64,000 bases of DNA from Burkholderia sp. FERM BP-3421 (GTDB taxonomy: Bacteria; Pseudomonadota; Gammaproteobacteria; Burkholderiales; Burkholderiaceae). Below, piece after piece: positions 8,916 through 17,230 of the stretch. The stretch is from NCBI RefSeq assembly GCF_028657905.1, contig NZ_CP117780.1, positions 527,165 through 591,164 of the forward strand, in the 5' to 3' direction. The notes beneath the pieces were generated by a model that saw nothing but the letters and a program-made list of their open reading frames with translations, was not told where the DNA came from and searched no databases. A program made the position numbers and the translations under genes. Position 1 is the stretch's first letter, and every line of letters starts with the position of its first letter.

Positions 8916-9490
8916 TCAGACAGCAAGGACGGGTGAGGCGGGCATCGATCGGCTTACGCCGGCATGTGGGCGCATGAAGCCGTTCGTTGTTTGCCGCTGC
9001 GTGGCTTGTCCTTCACAATCACGCGCGCAGGCATGGCGCTGGAGAAACTTGCGTATCAGTCGCTTGGCCGCGGCCTTGTCGCGGTGGCTCTGCACAAGCA
9101 CATCGGGCACCGCGCCTTGCTAATCGACGGCCCGCCGCAGCCGATGCTTCCTGCGGTTGATCGTCACCACCACTTCGTCCGGATCGCGTGTCGCCACGCC
9201 CCGGCGCCGTCGAGCGATTCCGCTTCGTGATCGCCGTGCCGAACTTCGTCGCCCGGCATCGCACCGTTTCGTACGTGAGCTCGATGCCCGTGTGGCCAAC
9301 ATCTCTTCACCATGCGCAGGTTCATCGGAAAAAGATAGTACAACCAAGCTGTATGGCAGATGATGCCCGTCGGAAACCGATAGCCATTGAACGAAACGGG
9401 TGCATCGACCGGCGGCAGAACTGCAATAGGAACTTTCTTCATGCCCCATGATATTCGTCGACGTCAGCAACCAACTTGACAGTATTCGTA
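8916..9490 (-). pseudogene. IS6-family transposase remnant, multiply frameshifted
   Basis: Reading leftwards, successive frames give the IS6-family N-terminus (FPTGIICHTAWLYYLFPMNL at about 9390-9320), a middle piece (MRCRATKFGTAITKR), the core segment (DEVVVTINRRKHRLRRAVD at about 9183-9120), then VLVQSHRDKAAAKRLIRKFL. Remains of the next motif (KDKPRS) follow before similarity stops. At least three frame changes and an internal deletion of the C-terminal half are needed to join them, so it is inactive. The distal end (about 8920-8980) resembles the end of the first relic near 2.64-2.71 kb. Confidence 0.75.
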
Positions 9491-10023
9491 ATGCTAATGG
9501 TTGTTTGTCCTGATAATTTGAACGTTTGTAAACGTTGAGGAAACAATGCAAATTGGCTCACAAGACTGGGTGACGTAGTCAGCCTGACGACCGGGTAGCG
9601 GATGGTGGGCCCGAGCAACGGCAGGGAGGGGAGGTTCGACGGACGGCATCGTTCTCGGGCGATCATGTGCTGTGTGATCGCTGGTCCGGGGCGGTGCTGC
9701 ACGACGTAACATGCGTTGATGTTGGAGGACTGCGAGCCATGGCGGGCTGTCGAGATTGGTAGACGTTACGACGGAAACCTCATCGCGGGCTGTCGGGACT
9801 TCCGCCATCTGAGATGTGGGGAGAGGCGGGACGTGCGGAAGCGTGACGGTATGTGCCAGGCACGCCGGACGCGGAACTGCAGTTCTTGATCCAATTCTTC
9901 CCTGCTCGAAGACGGAAGCGCGCGGCGGCCTTGCACGACCGTGCAACGGATTGGAAGATGGCGCCTGTCACCGGGCGGCGCGCCGCCTGCCGGTCCTCCG
10001 CACTTGCCTCCACGTCCGTCGCG
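9491..10023. other. Gap between IS relic and esterase pseudogene; no gene recognised
   Basis: About 530 bases without a protein I can recognise on either strand. Open frames here have no ribosome-binding site and no familiar motif. It may hold further eroded DNA from the neighbouring relics. Confidence 0.4.
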
Positions 10024-10668
10024 ATGAAACATGTTCTGGTCTACGCCGATTCGCTGTCCTGAGGCATCGTCCCGGGCACCCGCCGCCGCCTGTCGTTCGA
10101 TGCGCGCTGGCCCGGGGTGCTCGAGCGCGCCCTGTGCGCGCACGGCACCGCGACGCGCGTCGTCGAGAACTGCCTGAACGGCCGCCGCACCGCCTGGGAC
10201 GATCCGCTGAAGCCGGGGCGCAACGGCACGGCGGGCCTCGGGCAAGTGATCGAGATGCATGCGCCGCTCGATCTCGCCATTCTGATGCTGGGCACGAACG
10301 ACTTCCAGACGGTTCATGCGAACACCGTCGAGGATTCCGCGCGCGGCATCGGCGCGTTGATCGAGGCGATCCGCGGCGCGCCCGTCGAGCCCGGCATGAA
10401 GACGCCCGACATCCTGATCGTGGTGCCCCCCGCCATCCGCGTGCCCGAGGGCGAACCCATGCCGAAGTTCCTCGGCAGCGAAAGCCGCTGCATCGGGCTC
10501 GCCGACGCCTACGGCGACATCGCCCGCACGTACCGCTGCGCGCTGTTCGACGCAGGACAGGTCACCCGGACCAGCGCGCAGGACGGCATCCATCTCGACG
10601 CCGATCGGCACGCCGTGCTCGGCGAGGCGCTCGCGCGGCGCGCATTGCCGATGCTCGCGCGCACGTAA
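10024..10668 (+). pseudogene. SGNH/GDSL esterase with one internal stop codon
   Basis: Translation from ATG 10024 gives MKHVLVYADSLS and then a TGA at 10060-10062. The same frame continues with GIVPGTRRRLSF to the stop at 10668, a 214-codon frame. In this family the serine block reads GDSLSWG, so the TGA most simply replaces a Trp codon (TGG). The other blocks are intact: GTND (MLGTNDF) and the terminal Asp-His pair in DGIHLDADRH. It would be an arylesterase or thioesterase-like SGNH hydrolase. An internal start after the stop (10117) would lack the nucleophilic Ser. One base change separates it from an intact gene, so a recent mutation or a sequencing error are both possible. Confidence 0.65.
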
Positions 10669-10727
10669 GCCGCGTCGCGGCGGCGCGATCGCGAAACCGC
10701 ACCGCCTGTCGCTCGCCGCTCCTCCCT

Positions 10728-11443
10728 TCAGCCCACCGGCGACGCGCATCCGGCAAGCACGGGCTCCAGCCACGCGCGCGCGTCATCGGCGAGGTGGGCC
10801 TTCTCGATCGTGAACGCGCCGTGTGCCAGCATCGCGGCACAGGCTGCGCGCTGGATCTTGCCGCTCGACGTGGTGTGGATCTCGCCCTTGCGAACCCGGA
10901 CCAGCGCGCTGACCGTGAGCTGGCACGCCTGCCAGATCTCGCGCGTGATCGCGGCGGCCGCGTCGGCGAGCGAGAACGCCCCGGTCGCCTCCAGCACGAC
11001 GACAACGCCCGCCTGCGCATCGCGCTCGACCAGGATCGCGGATCCGGTTCGAGCGGATCTGGGTCGACGCGTCGAGCACCGCGCCTTCGATGTCCTGCGG
11101 GTGGTAGTTCACGCCGTTCAGGATGATGAGGTTCTTGATGCGGCCGGAGATGAAGAGATGGCCCCGCTCGTCGACGAAGCCGAGGTCGCCCGTGCGCAGC
11201 AGGCCCTGCGGGTGCGCGTCGCTGCGGTAGGCGTGGAAGGTCGCCTCGGAGACGTCGGGGCGGCCGAAGTAGCCGTGGCACACGCTGTCGCTCGACACGC
11301 GGATTTCCCCGATCGAGCCGGTCGCGCAGGCGGCGCCCGCTTGCGGGTCGATGATGCGGATCAGCTGCCCGGCGTTGTCCAGCGTGCCGACCGACACCAC
11401 GTCGAGCGCGCGCGCATCGTCCGAGCCGGGCGCGAAGCGGCCG
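10728..11443 (-). pseudogene. Fatty acyl-AMP ligase remnant (C-terminal half)
   Basis: Reading leftwards, one frame (about 11440-11050) carries the FAAL middle region (VSVGTLDNAGQLIRIIDP, GLLRTGDLGFVDERGHLFIS, GRIKNLIILNGVNYHPQDIE). A frameshift near 11045 moves the rest into another frame (AILVERDAQAG, then VRKGEIHTTSSGKIQR, the characteristic C-terminal lysine region) to a stop at 10728. The N-terminal half with the AMP-binding P-loop is missing. FAALs load fatty acids as adenylates onto carrier proteins of NRPS or PKS systems. Together with the adjoining thioesterase and AT fragments, it marks a dead biosynthetic locus distinct from the intact depA FAAL downstream. Confidence 0.7.
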
Positions 11444-11600
11444 TCGGATCCGCGTCGAAGTGGTGGCGGAAGCGGCCGTGCGCCGCGTTCGCGCGATACC
11501 GGTCGCGCGCCATGCCGGCGTGCTGCGAACCCTGGCCGGCGAAGCAGAACGCGCCGCTCGCGCCCGGCTTCGCGCGCGCCGACGCGTCGTCCAGCGCGGC
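11444..11600 (-). pseudogene. PKS acyltransferase N-terminal fragment
   Basis: Between the thioesterase and FAAL remnants the minus strand reads GAFCFAGQGSQHAGMARDRY followed by RANAAHGRFRHHFD. This is the opening of a type I PKS malonyl-type acyltransferase domain (FxFxGQGSQxxGM). The catalytic GHSxG region is absent because the sequence switches directly into FAAL sequence. It is a fusion scar, not a gene. Confidence 0.6.
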
Positions 11601-12252
11601 CGCGTGGGCGCGCAGGGCGGCCGCCGCGGCGACGGGATCGTCCGGCGCGACGCTCGCGCCGCGCGTGCCGCCGTAGACGACGCAAGGCGCGCGCCGCGCC
11701 GGGCGTGTAGCGGTAGGTTTCGTCGAGGCGCAGATCGGCGCGCAGCGGCGGCAGGACATAGCGCATCAGGTCCGCATCGGCGAGCGCCGCGTCGGGAAAG
11801 AATCCCCAGCGCCGCACGACGTCGATGAACGCCGCATCGGGCAGGGCGTGGGTGCGGCCTTCTGGCGCATGACGGGGATTGCCGCGACGGGCGCGTGATA
11901 GCTCGACAGGAACAGCCCGGCGAGCGCCGGGCCGCCGCGCGCATCGCGCCGTCGTGCCACTTCGTAGGCGAGCAGCGCGCCGAAGCGGTGTCCGAACAGG
12001 AACCGCGGGGCGCCGTCGTCGACGTCGTCGACCGCGTCCGCGAGGTCGGCGATCAGCGTCGGCCAGTCGGTGGGGAAGGGGCGGTCCTGGTGGGCGCCGC
12101 GGCCGGGCAGGTCAGGGTCGTGAACGAGAAGGCCTCGCCGAGCGCCTCGACGAGTGGCGCATAGCTCGCGTGGCCGCCCCCGCGAAGGCGAATGCGACGA
12201 TGCGTGCGCGGCTGTTGAGCGTTCCTGCGCTCGTCGAAACAACCCGACTCAT
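11600..12252 (-). pseudogene. Type II thioesterase remnant with lost active-site serine
   Basis: Reading leftwards from an ATG at 12252 (MSRVVSTSAGTLNSRAR), several frames together give a surfactin-type thioesterase. The pieces are ASYAPLVEALGEAFSF, DPDLPGRG, PRFLFGHRFGALLAYEVARR, LPPLRADLRLDETYRYTP and VVYGGTRGASVAPDDP. At least three frameshifts are required. The nucleophile motif GHSFG reads GHRFG, so the catalytic serine is gone. The family hydrolyses misprimed acyl groups from NRPS/PKS carriers. Its relic reinforces that a separate NRPS/PKS locus decayed here. Confidence 0.7.
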
Positions 12253-13093
12253 GAAACCCCCCGCAATTGACTTGACGGTAAATTATCAGAGCCAGTAAAT
12301 CGAGCGACACTACAACTTATTACAGTTTTTGATATATGAAAATATCGTAATAGGTATTGAAAAATGGTGAAGAAATGCGAATTTTTGAGGGGCGATAGTT
12401 TTGTGTTGTGAGTCAATTTGACATGAATTGAATTCAATTGATGTAATAATTAGATTCTCTGTTTCTGTTTTTTGGATCATCAAGAACAGGAGCGCTGGAG
12501 CAGTCGTAAGCAAGGAGACTACGGTAAGTTTGACTTGGATCAACATGTGGTCTGGCGCAACATATGTATACCGATGACTTGCGGAGACCGATGAACAGGG
12601 CGAACGATTGTCTTGTTTTTCTCGAAAATCTAAACATCAAAAAATTAATGCAACCTATTCGAGAAATAGATTGATAGAATTCTTTGAATATGTGAACTTT
12701 AATCTTTTCATATTTATCCTGGTGGCTGATAAGCCGCACTGAACGGACTCGACAGCCAAGCTGCTGCAAGGCGCCGATGCGTTGTCCCCCTTGCATGACC
12801 GATGCGAATCGGATGTGACCGATGTGCCCGGCGCATTCGTTCCGCGGTCGTCCAGACCGTCGCGCGTCGTTGGACGACGTCCCCCTCATCCGAGGTCGCG
12901 GGTCGACGCGCGGCAGTGGCCCACGCGCCGCGCTTCCATGACGGCGTCCGAAGTCGGGCGGCAGGCATGCGCGCGCGAGACGGTTCGCGTAGGGAGCAGA
13001 TCGTCCGGACGACGTCCGGCTGCCGCAGGTCGTCGCCGCGTCGCGCCGCGTCGGATCGACCACCTATCTTTCGCATTCACATTGGGCGACACC
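12253..13093. other. AT-rich island upstream of luxR; no gene recognised
   Basis: Roughly 12290-12720 is strikingly AT-rich compared with the high-GC surroundings, and 12720-13093 returns to high GC. No convincing protein-coding frame or RNA gene is visible. The AT-rich half could contain promoters or nucleoid-protein binding sites for the luxR gene or the dead leftward locus. An open frame extends upstream of luxR but has no ribosome-binding site or familiar residues. Confidence 0.45.
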
Positions 13094-13807
13094 ATGTACG
13101 AAGACTTGTCCGTTGAGTCGTTTAACGAAATCCTCCATGTGCACAGCGAGCGCGGCCTGTTCGATCACACGCAATCCCGCATCCGCCAACTGGGTTTCAA
13201 GAACTTCGTCTATCGCTACCAACTCGCGGGCGCCTCCACCAGCCGGCGGGCATTCGACGGCTACCCGCCCGCGTGGAGCGCGCGCTACGAGGATGCGGGG
13301 TATGCCGAGATCGATCCGCTGATCCGGCAATGCCTGTCGCGCACCGTGCCGCTGATCTGGGACGACGCGCTGTTTACAGGGCCGGCGGCGCGGCTGCGCG
13401 CCGAAGCGAAGGCGCACGGGCTCGTGTACGGCCTGAGCTGTCCGGTCCACGATCGCGGCGGCATGTTCAGCATGCTGTGCATGGCGACCGATTTCCCGTT
13501 CCAGCATCGCCAGGACAATACGCTGCGCCTGCTCAGCCTCGCGCAACTGCTCGCGAGCTTCGTGCATTCGGCGATGCGCAAGCTGCTCGAGTGCAAGGCC
13601 CCGGCGCAGAACACATGCGACCTGACCACGCGCGAGCGCGAGGCGCTGCAATGGGCGGGACGCGGCAAGACCGCGTGGGAGATCTCGAAGATCCTCGGCA
13701 TCACGCAGCGGACGGTGGTGTTCCACTTGACGAACGCCGTTCGCAAGATGGGCGCGACCAATCGCGCGCAGGCGGTCGCGATGGCGTCGGCGCGCGGCGT
13801 GATTTGA
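13094..13807 (+). CDS. LuxR-type quorum-sensing regulator (solo)
   Basis: The 237-residue protein has an N-terminal acyl-homoserine-lactone-binding domain and a C-terminal GerE helix-turn-helix (about 172-230: LTTREREALQWAGRGKTAWE, ISKILGITQRTVVFHL). The six residues invariant in functional AHL receptors are present: W61, Y65, D74, P75, W89 and G113, equivalent to TraR W57, Y61, D70, P71, W85 and G109. I chose ATG 13094 because it gives family length; the frame is open further upstream. The ribosome-binding site is weak. No luxI synthase lies in the window, so it is a solo or responds to a distant synthase. A lux-box-like dyad lies upstream of the next gene. It could also influence the depsipeptide operon, but nothing in the sequence shows this. 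Confidence 0.88.
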   Translation: MYEDLSVESFNEILHVHSERGLFDHTQSRIRQLGFKNFVYRYQLAGASTSRRAFDGYPPAWSARYEDAGYAEIDPLIRQCLSRTVPLIWDDALFTGPAARLRAEAKAHGLVYGLSCPVHDRGGMFSMLCMATDFPFQHRQDNTLRLLSLAQLLASFVHSAMRKLLECKAPAQNTCDLTTREREALQWAGRGKTAWEISKILGITQRTVVFHLTNAVRKMGATNRAQAVAMASARGVI

Positions 13808-14222
13808 GGCATGGCGATCGCGAGGCGCCTGGGCTCGGGGTGCTCCCGCGCGCCGTCGCGCGGGCGGCAGGGCGAACCGGTTCCTTGAGACCATGCCGCA
13901 GTCTTATCGCCTGCCAAGATCCAGGTGTCGCCGGCAGGGGCCCCGCGCGCCGCTGACGGTGCGCGGCCAGCGTGTCGCGCGGACTGTGTCGCCGTGGTCG
14001 ATACGTGCAAGGCCGCTGGATTGCCCGACTGGATGCAAGAGGTCCCGGCGCGATCGCGCGGGCCTGATTGCGCCGCCGATTTTATTCATTCGTCGAGTCT
14101 CCCCGCGCATGCGTCACGGAGGGGGCGGTCGATATCGCGTGCTGTTCCCGTTGTTTAAGTAAACACAATAAAAATCAGGGAAACTTCGCGATAGCCGGTG
14201 TGTAGGCTTTCGAGGCATGCTA
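13808..14222. other. Intergenic between luxR and the GH92 gene; no gene recognised
   Basis: About 415 bases. The first 300 are GC-rich with no recognisable product; the last 120 become AT-rich and lead into the lux-box-like dyad. No intrinsic terminator with a clear U-tract is visible after luxR. Confidence 0.4.
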
Positions 14223-14238
14223 CTGTAAGAAAAGACAG
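14223..14238. promoter_or_regulatory. Candidate lux box (CTG-N10-CAG)
   Basis: The 16 bases read CTG, ten bases, CAG, and extend to CTGT...ACAG on both sides, which is the core pattern bound by many LuxR-type proteins. It ends 34 bases before the start of the first GH92 gene and about 415 bases after luxR. A TATATT element at 14255-14260 lies 16 bases downstream. The placement suits activation by a LuxR protein bound near the polymerase. A short dyad can occur by chance, so this is tentative. Confidence 0.4.
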
Positions 14239-14272
14239 CTTCTGTTATCGAAAATATATTTAGGAAACCAAA

Positions 14273-16936
14273 ATGCGTAACGGAATGTTCCAGGCGGCGA
14301 CGGCGGCCGTGATGGCGGCGTTGGCCATATCGGGGTGCGGAGGCGACTCCCTGGATGCGGCGCCGGCTTCGTCTGCGGTGGTGACCGGCAACACGACGGC
14401 GACCGTTCCGGGTGATAGCGCATCGGCCGGCGCGACGAGCGGCGCGAACGGTTCGACCGGTTCGAATGGAAACGGTGGAGCCGACGGCGCGGCGCCCCCG
14501 GCGCGGACGGACATTCCCGGCCTGACGAAATTCGTCAACGTCCTGATCGGTACCGGCGCCCCGGACGCGGGCGGGCTCTATCCGGGCAACGTGAATCCCG
14601 CCGCGCAGGCGCCGTTCGGCATGGTCAGCTTCGGGCCGGACACGCCGGGCAGCCGGAGCCCCTGGGGCAACGGCTCGGGCGGTTACTATTACGCCGACAC
14701 GACGATCGATTTCTTCAGCCTCACGCATCTGTCGGGACCCGGCTGCCGCGGCCAGGGCGCTGTCGCGATGATTCCGGGCGGGCGTTCCCTGTCGTTCTCG
14801 CACAAGGACGAGGTGGCATCGCCCGGCTATTACCGCGTGAAGACCGGCAACGGCATCCTCAACGAACTCACGGCGACGACCCGCACCGGCATGGCGCGCC
14901 TGACCTATCCGGCCGGCGCGTCGCCGAACCTGGTGATCAATGCGTTGCGCAGCAACGGCATGAAGTCGGGCGTTGCGCCGAGCCTCGTGGACCTCAAGGT
15001 CGACGTCGCGGCGGGCGTCGTGTCCGGCAAGACGGTGGTCGGCGCGTTCTGCGGCGGCACCTGGTACAAGCCGGTGTACTTCTACATCAAGCTCGATACG
15101 CCGCTCGATCCGGCCGCGACCAAGGTCGCGCCCGGCGTGGCGACGCTCGTGTTCGCGCCGAAGGCGGGCGGCGGTGCGACGACCGTGCAGCTGAAGGCCG
15201 GCATTTCGTCGGTCAGCGTGGCGAACGCCCAGCTCAATCTGACGAAGGAGAACCCGGGCTGGTCGTTCGACACGACGCGGAACGATCTGGACGCAGCGTG
15301 GAACAGCCGGCTCAACACGATCCAGCTCGACCTCGCGCAACCGAATGCCATGAAGAGCCTGGGCAGTGCGCAGGCCAGGACGGCAAGCGACCACGTCACG
15401 CAGTTCTATACCGCGCTGTATCGCACGCTGGCCGGGCCGACCGTCTATAGCGACGTGAACGGCGAGTACCGGAGCATGCGCCAGCTCAACCTCGGCGATC
15501 CCGGCAACACGGCGCCGCAGCGCGAGACGGCCAACGTGTCGCAGGATCCGGTTCCCGATCAGCCGCGGGCGTACCGCACGCACTATTCCAGCTTCTCGCT
15601 GTGGGACACCTATCGATCGGTGACGCAGTTGCAGGCGCTGCTGTTTCCCGGCGAAGCGAGCGACATGATGCAGTCGCTCGTGGTCGATGCGAAGCAGTGC
15701 GGCGCGTTTCCCCACTGGGTCGACGGCAGCGACGACACCAAGCCGATGGAAGGCGACCATGCGCCGAACGTGATCGCGGGCGCCTATGCGTTCGGCGCGC
15801 GCGGCTTCGACCTCGCGGCCGCGCGCAAGTACATGCTGCAATCGGCGTTCGGCACGGGCGGTCCGGGCAGCGCGTTCGTCGAGGGCGCGTGCAACAACCT
15901 GGGCAGCGTCGACGACAGCGCCGGCGTGAGCACGGTCAGCGACTTCTATTTGAAGAACGGCTATGTCTCGACCAATGTGGCGGGGGACCACCACGCGGGA
16001 TCGATGACGCTGGAGCTGAGCACGACGGACGTATCGGTCGGCAATTTCCTGGCCGCGCTCGGCCGGGCGGAGGATGCGGGCAGCGTCGCCGCGCTGCGCA
16101 GGCGCGGGCGCAACTGGATCAATATCTTCAACGCGGACATCCCGGCAAACAGCGGCTACTACGGCGAATCGAAAGGGCTCGTCACGAAGGATTCGAGCGG
16201 CCAATGGGATTTCAGCGAGAACAATAACCGTGGCTTCCACGAGTCGACCGAGCCGAACTACACCTGGACGATCGGTCACGACTACGCGGAGCTGATCAAG
16301 CAGCTGGGCGGCAACGCGGCGGCGATCGCGCGCCTGAACACCCTGTTCGGCCTGAGCCAGACCGATCCGTTCAACGGCCCCCTGCCGAGCGCGGCGACGC
16401 TCAACAGCGGCGAATCGGGCAGCACGCTCTATATCGGCAACGAGCCCGCATTGCAGACGCCGTGGGCCTACAACTGGGCGGGCAGGCCGCAACTCACGCA
16501 ACGCGTGATCCCGGTGGTGATGACGAAGACGTTCTTCAACACGCCCGGCGGCCTGCCCGGCAACGACGACTTCGGCGCGACCTCCGCGTTCTATCTGTGG
16601 GCGAGCCTCGGCCTGTATCCCGTCATTCCGTCGGCGCCCGGCATGGCCATGTCCACGCCGCAGTTCAAGGGCATGACGATCTGGCTCGCCGACGGCACGA
16701 AGAAGCTGCGCATCGAGGCGGACGACGAGGCGCTGCTGAACGGCAAGCCCTACATCAAGTCGGTTCGGTTGAACGGCAAGACCTACCCGGGGTCGTGGCT
16801 GCCGCTGGCGGCCATCGCCGGCGGCGGCACGCTGACCTATACGTTGTCGGCCACCCCGACGAACTGGGCGGCGGACCCGTCGCTGGCGCCGCCGTCCGGC
16901 CCCGGCGCCGACTATACGAAGCCGGGAACGAAGTAG
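14273..16936 (+). CDS. GH92-family alpha-mannosidase-like lipoprotein
   Basis: The 887-residue protein is a glycoside hydrolase family 92 member; the family contains calcium-dependent exo-alpha-mannosidases. The N-terminus is a lipoprotein signal ending in the lipobox ISGC (Cys about residue 22), followed by a Gly/Ser/Ala/Thr-rich linker to about residue 80. Family hallmarks follow: VNVLIGTG, FGMVSFGPDTPG, THLSGPGCRG and, near the C-terminus, GLPGNDDFGATSAFYLWASL with LGLYPV. Length is typical of a full two-domain GH92. AGGAAA before the ATG is the ribosome-binding site. It would be anchored in the outer membrane or exported, trimming mannose from host or fungal glycans. The second GH92 follows; the pair may be transcribed together. 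Confidence 0.87.
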   Translation: MRNGMFQAATAAVMAALAISGCGGDSLDAAPASSAVVTGNTTATVPGDSASAGATSGANGSTGSNGNGGADGAAPPARTDIPGLTKFVNVLIGTGAPDAGGLYPGNVNPAAQAPFGMVSFGPDTPGSRSPWGNGSGGYYYADTTIDFFSLTHLSGPGCRGQGAVAMIPGGRSLSFSHKDEVASPGYYRVKTGNGILNELTATTRTGMARLTYPAGASPNLVINALRSNGMKSGVAPSLVDLKVDVAAGVVSGKTVVGAFCGGTWYKPVYFYIKLDTPLDPAATKVAPGVATLVFAPKAGGGATTVQLKAGISSVSVANAQLNLTKENPGWSFDTTRNDLDAAWNSRLNTIQLDLAQPNAMKSLGSAQARTASDHVTQFYTALYRTLAGPTVYSDVNGEYRSMRQLNLGDPGNTAPQRETANVSQDPVPDQPRAYRTHYSSFSLWDTYRSVTQLQALLFPGEASDMMQSLVVDAKQCGAFPHWVDGSDDTKPMEGDHAPNVIAGAYAFGARGFDLAAARKYMLQSAFGTGGPGSAFVEGACNNLGSVDDSAGVSTVSDFYLKNGYVSTNVAGDHHAGSMTLELSTTDVSVGNFLAALGRAEDAGSVAALRRRGRNWINIFNADIPANSGYYGESKGLVTKDSSGQWDFSENNNRGFHESTEPNYTWTIGHDYAELIKQLGGNAAAIARLNTLFGLSQTDPFNGPLPSAATLNSGESGSTLYIGNEPALQTPWAYNWAGRPQLTQRVIPVVMTKTFFNTPGGLPGNDDFGATSAFYLWASLGLYPVIPSAPGMAMSTPQFKGMTIWLADGTKKLRIEADDEALLNGKPYIKSVRLNGKTYPGSWLPLAAIAGGGTLTYTLSATPTNWAADPSLAPPSGPGADYTKPGTK

Positions 16937-17012
16937 CCGCCTTCACTTTGCCGCGCGGCGAGCCTGGGGTCCGGGAGGCGGTCGATGGCCGCAGCCGGGC
17001 CGCCTGCTCGAA

Positions 17013-17110
17013 CCCGAATCCCGAATCCCGAATCCCGAATCCCGAATCCCGAATCCCGAATCCCGAATCCCGAATCCCGAATCCCGAATCCCGAATCCCG
17101 AATCCCGAAT
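17013..17110. repeat. Tandem heptamer CCCGAAT, 14 copies
   Basis: Fourteen perfect head-to-tail copies of CCCGAAT fill 98 bases between the two GH92 genes. The array ends about 120 bases before the start of the second gene. Reading through it on the plus strand gives an Arg-Ile-Pro-Asn-Pro-Glu-Ser pattern, but this lies upstream of the start I chose. A 7-base unit changes spacing or frame when copies are gained or lost. The array could therefore vary expression of the downstream gene. Confidence 0.9.
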
Positions 17111-17230
17111 CCGGATGCCGCGTCGGCGCGCCTGGGGGCATGGCGTGCCGAACGAGGGGGGCGCAGCGGCGGCGGGCCGGATCGGCGTCCTCCCACACAA
17201 CCGTCACCCGTCATGAAACGGAGGCATGGA

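Larger units (their letters stand above)
2719..9490. mobile_element. Polysaccharide locus bracketed by IS6-type relics (decayed composite-transposon-like unit)
   Basis: Two degenerate IS6-family transposase starts, both reading leftwards, lie at 2719-2910 and about 9330-9490. The four-gene polysaccharide locus lies between them. IS6-family elements commonly form pseudo-compound units carrying passenger genes between directly repeated copies. I found no intact terminal inverted repeats or target duplications, and both transposases are multiply frameshifted. Any mobility is therefore historical, and the composite-unit reading is an inference. Confidence 0.4.

Noticed and set aside
12782..13093. 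N-terminal extension of the LuxR protein
   Set aside because: The extension is Arg-rich with no homology to the family, and the ATG at 13094 gives the usual length and residue numbering.
16985..17230. Upstream extension of the second GH92 frame encoding a repeated Arg-Ile-Pro-Asn-Pro-Glu-Ser protein segment
   Set aside because: It is only the heptamer array read in frame. No ribosome-binding site precedes it, and a strong GGAGG site and lipoprotein signal mark the start at 17231.
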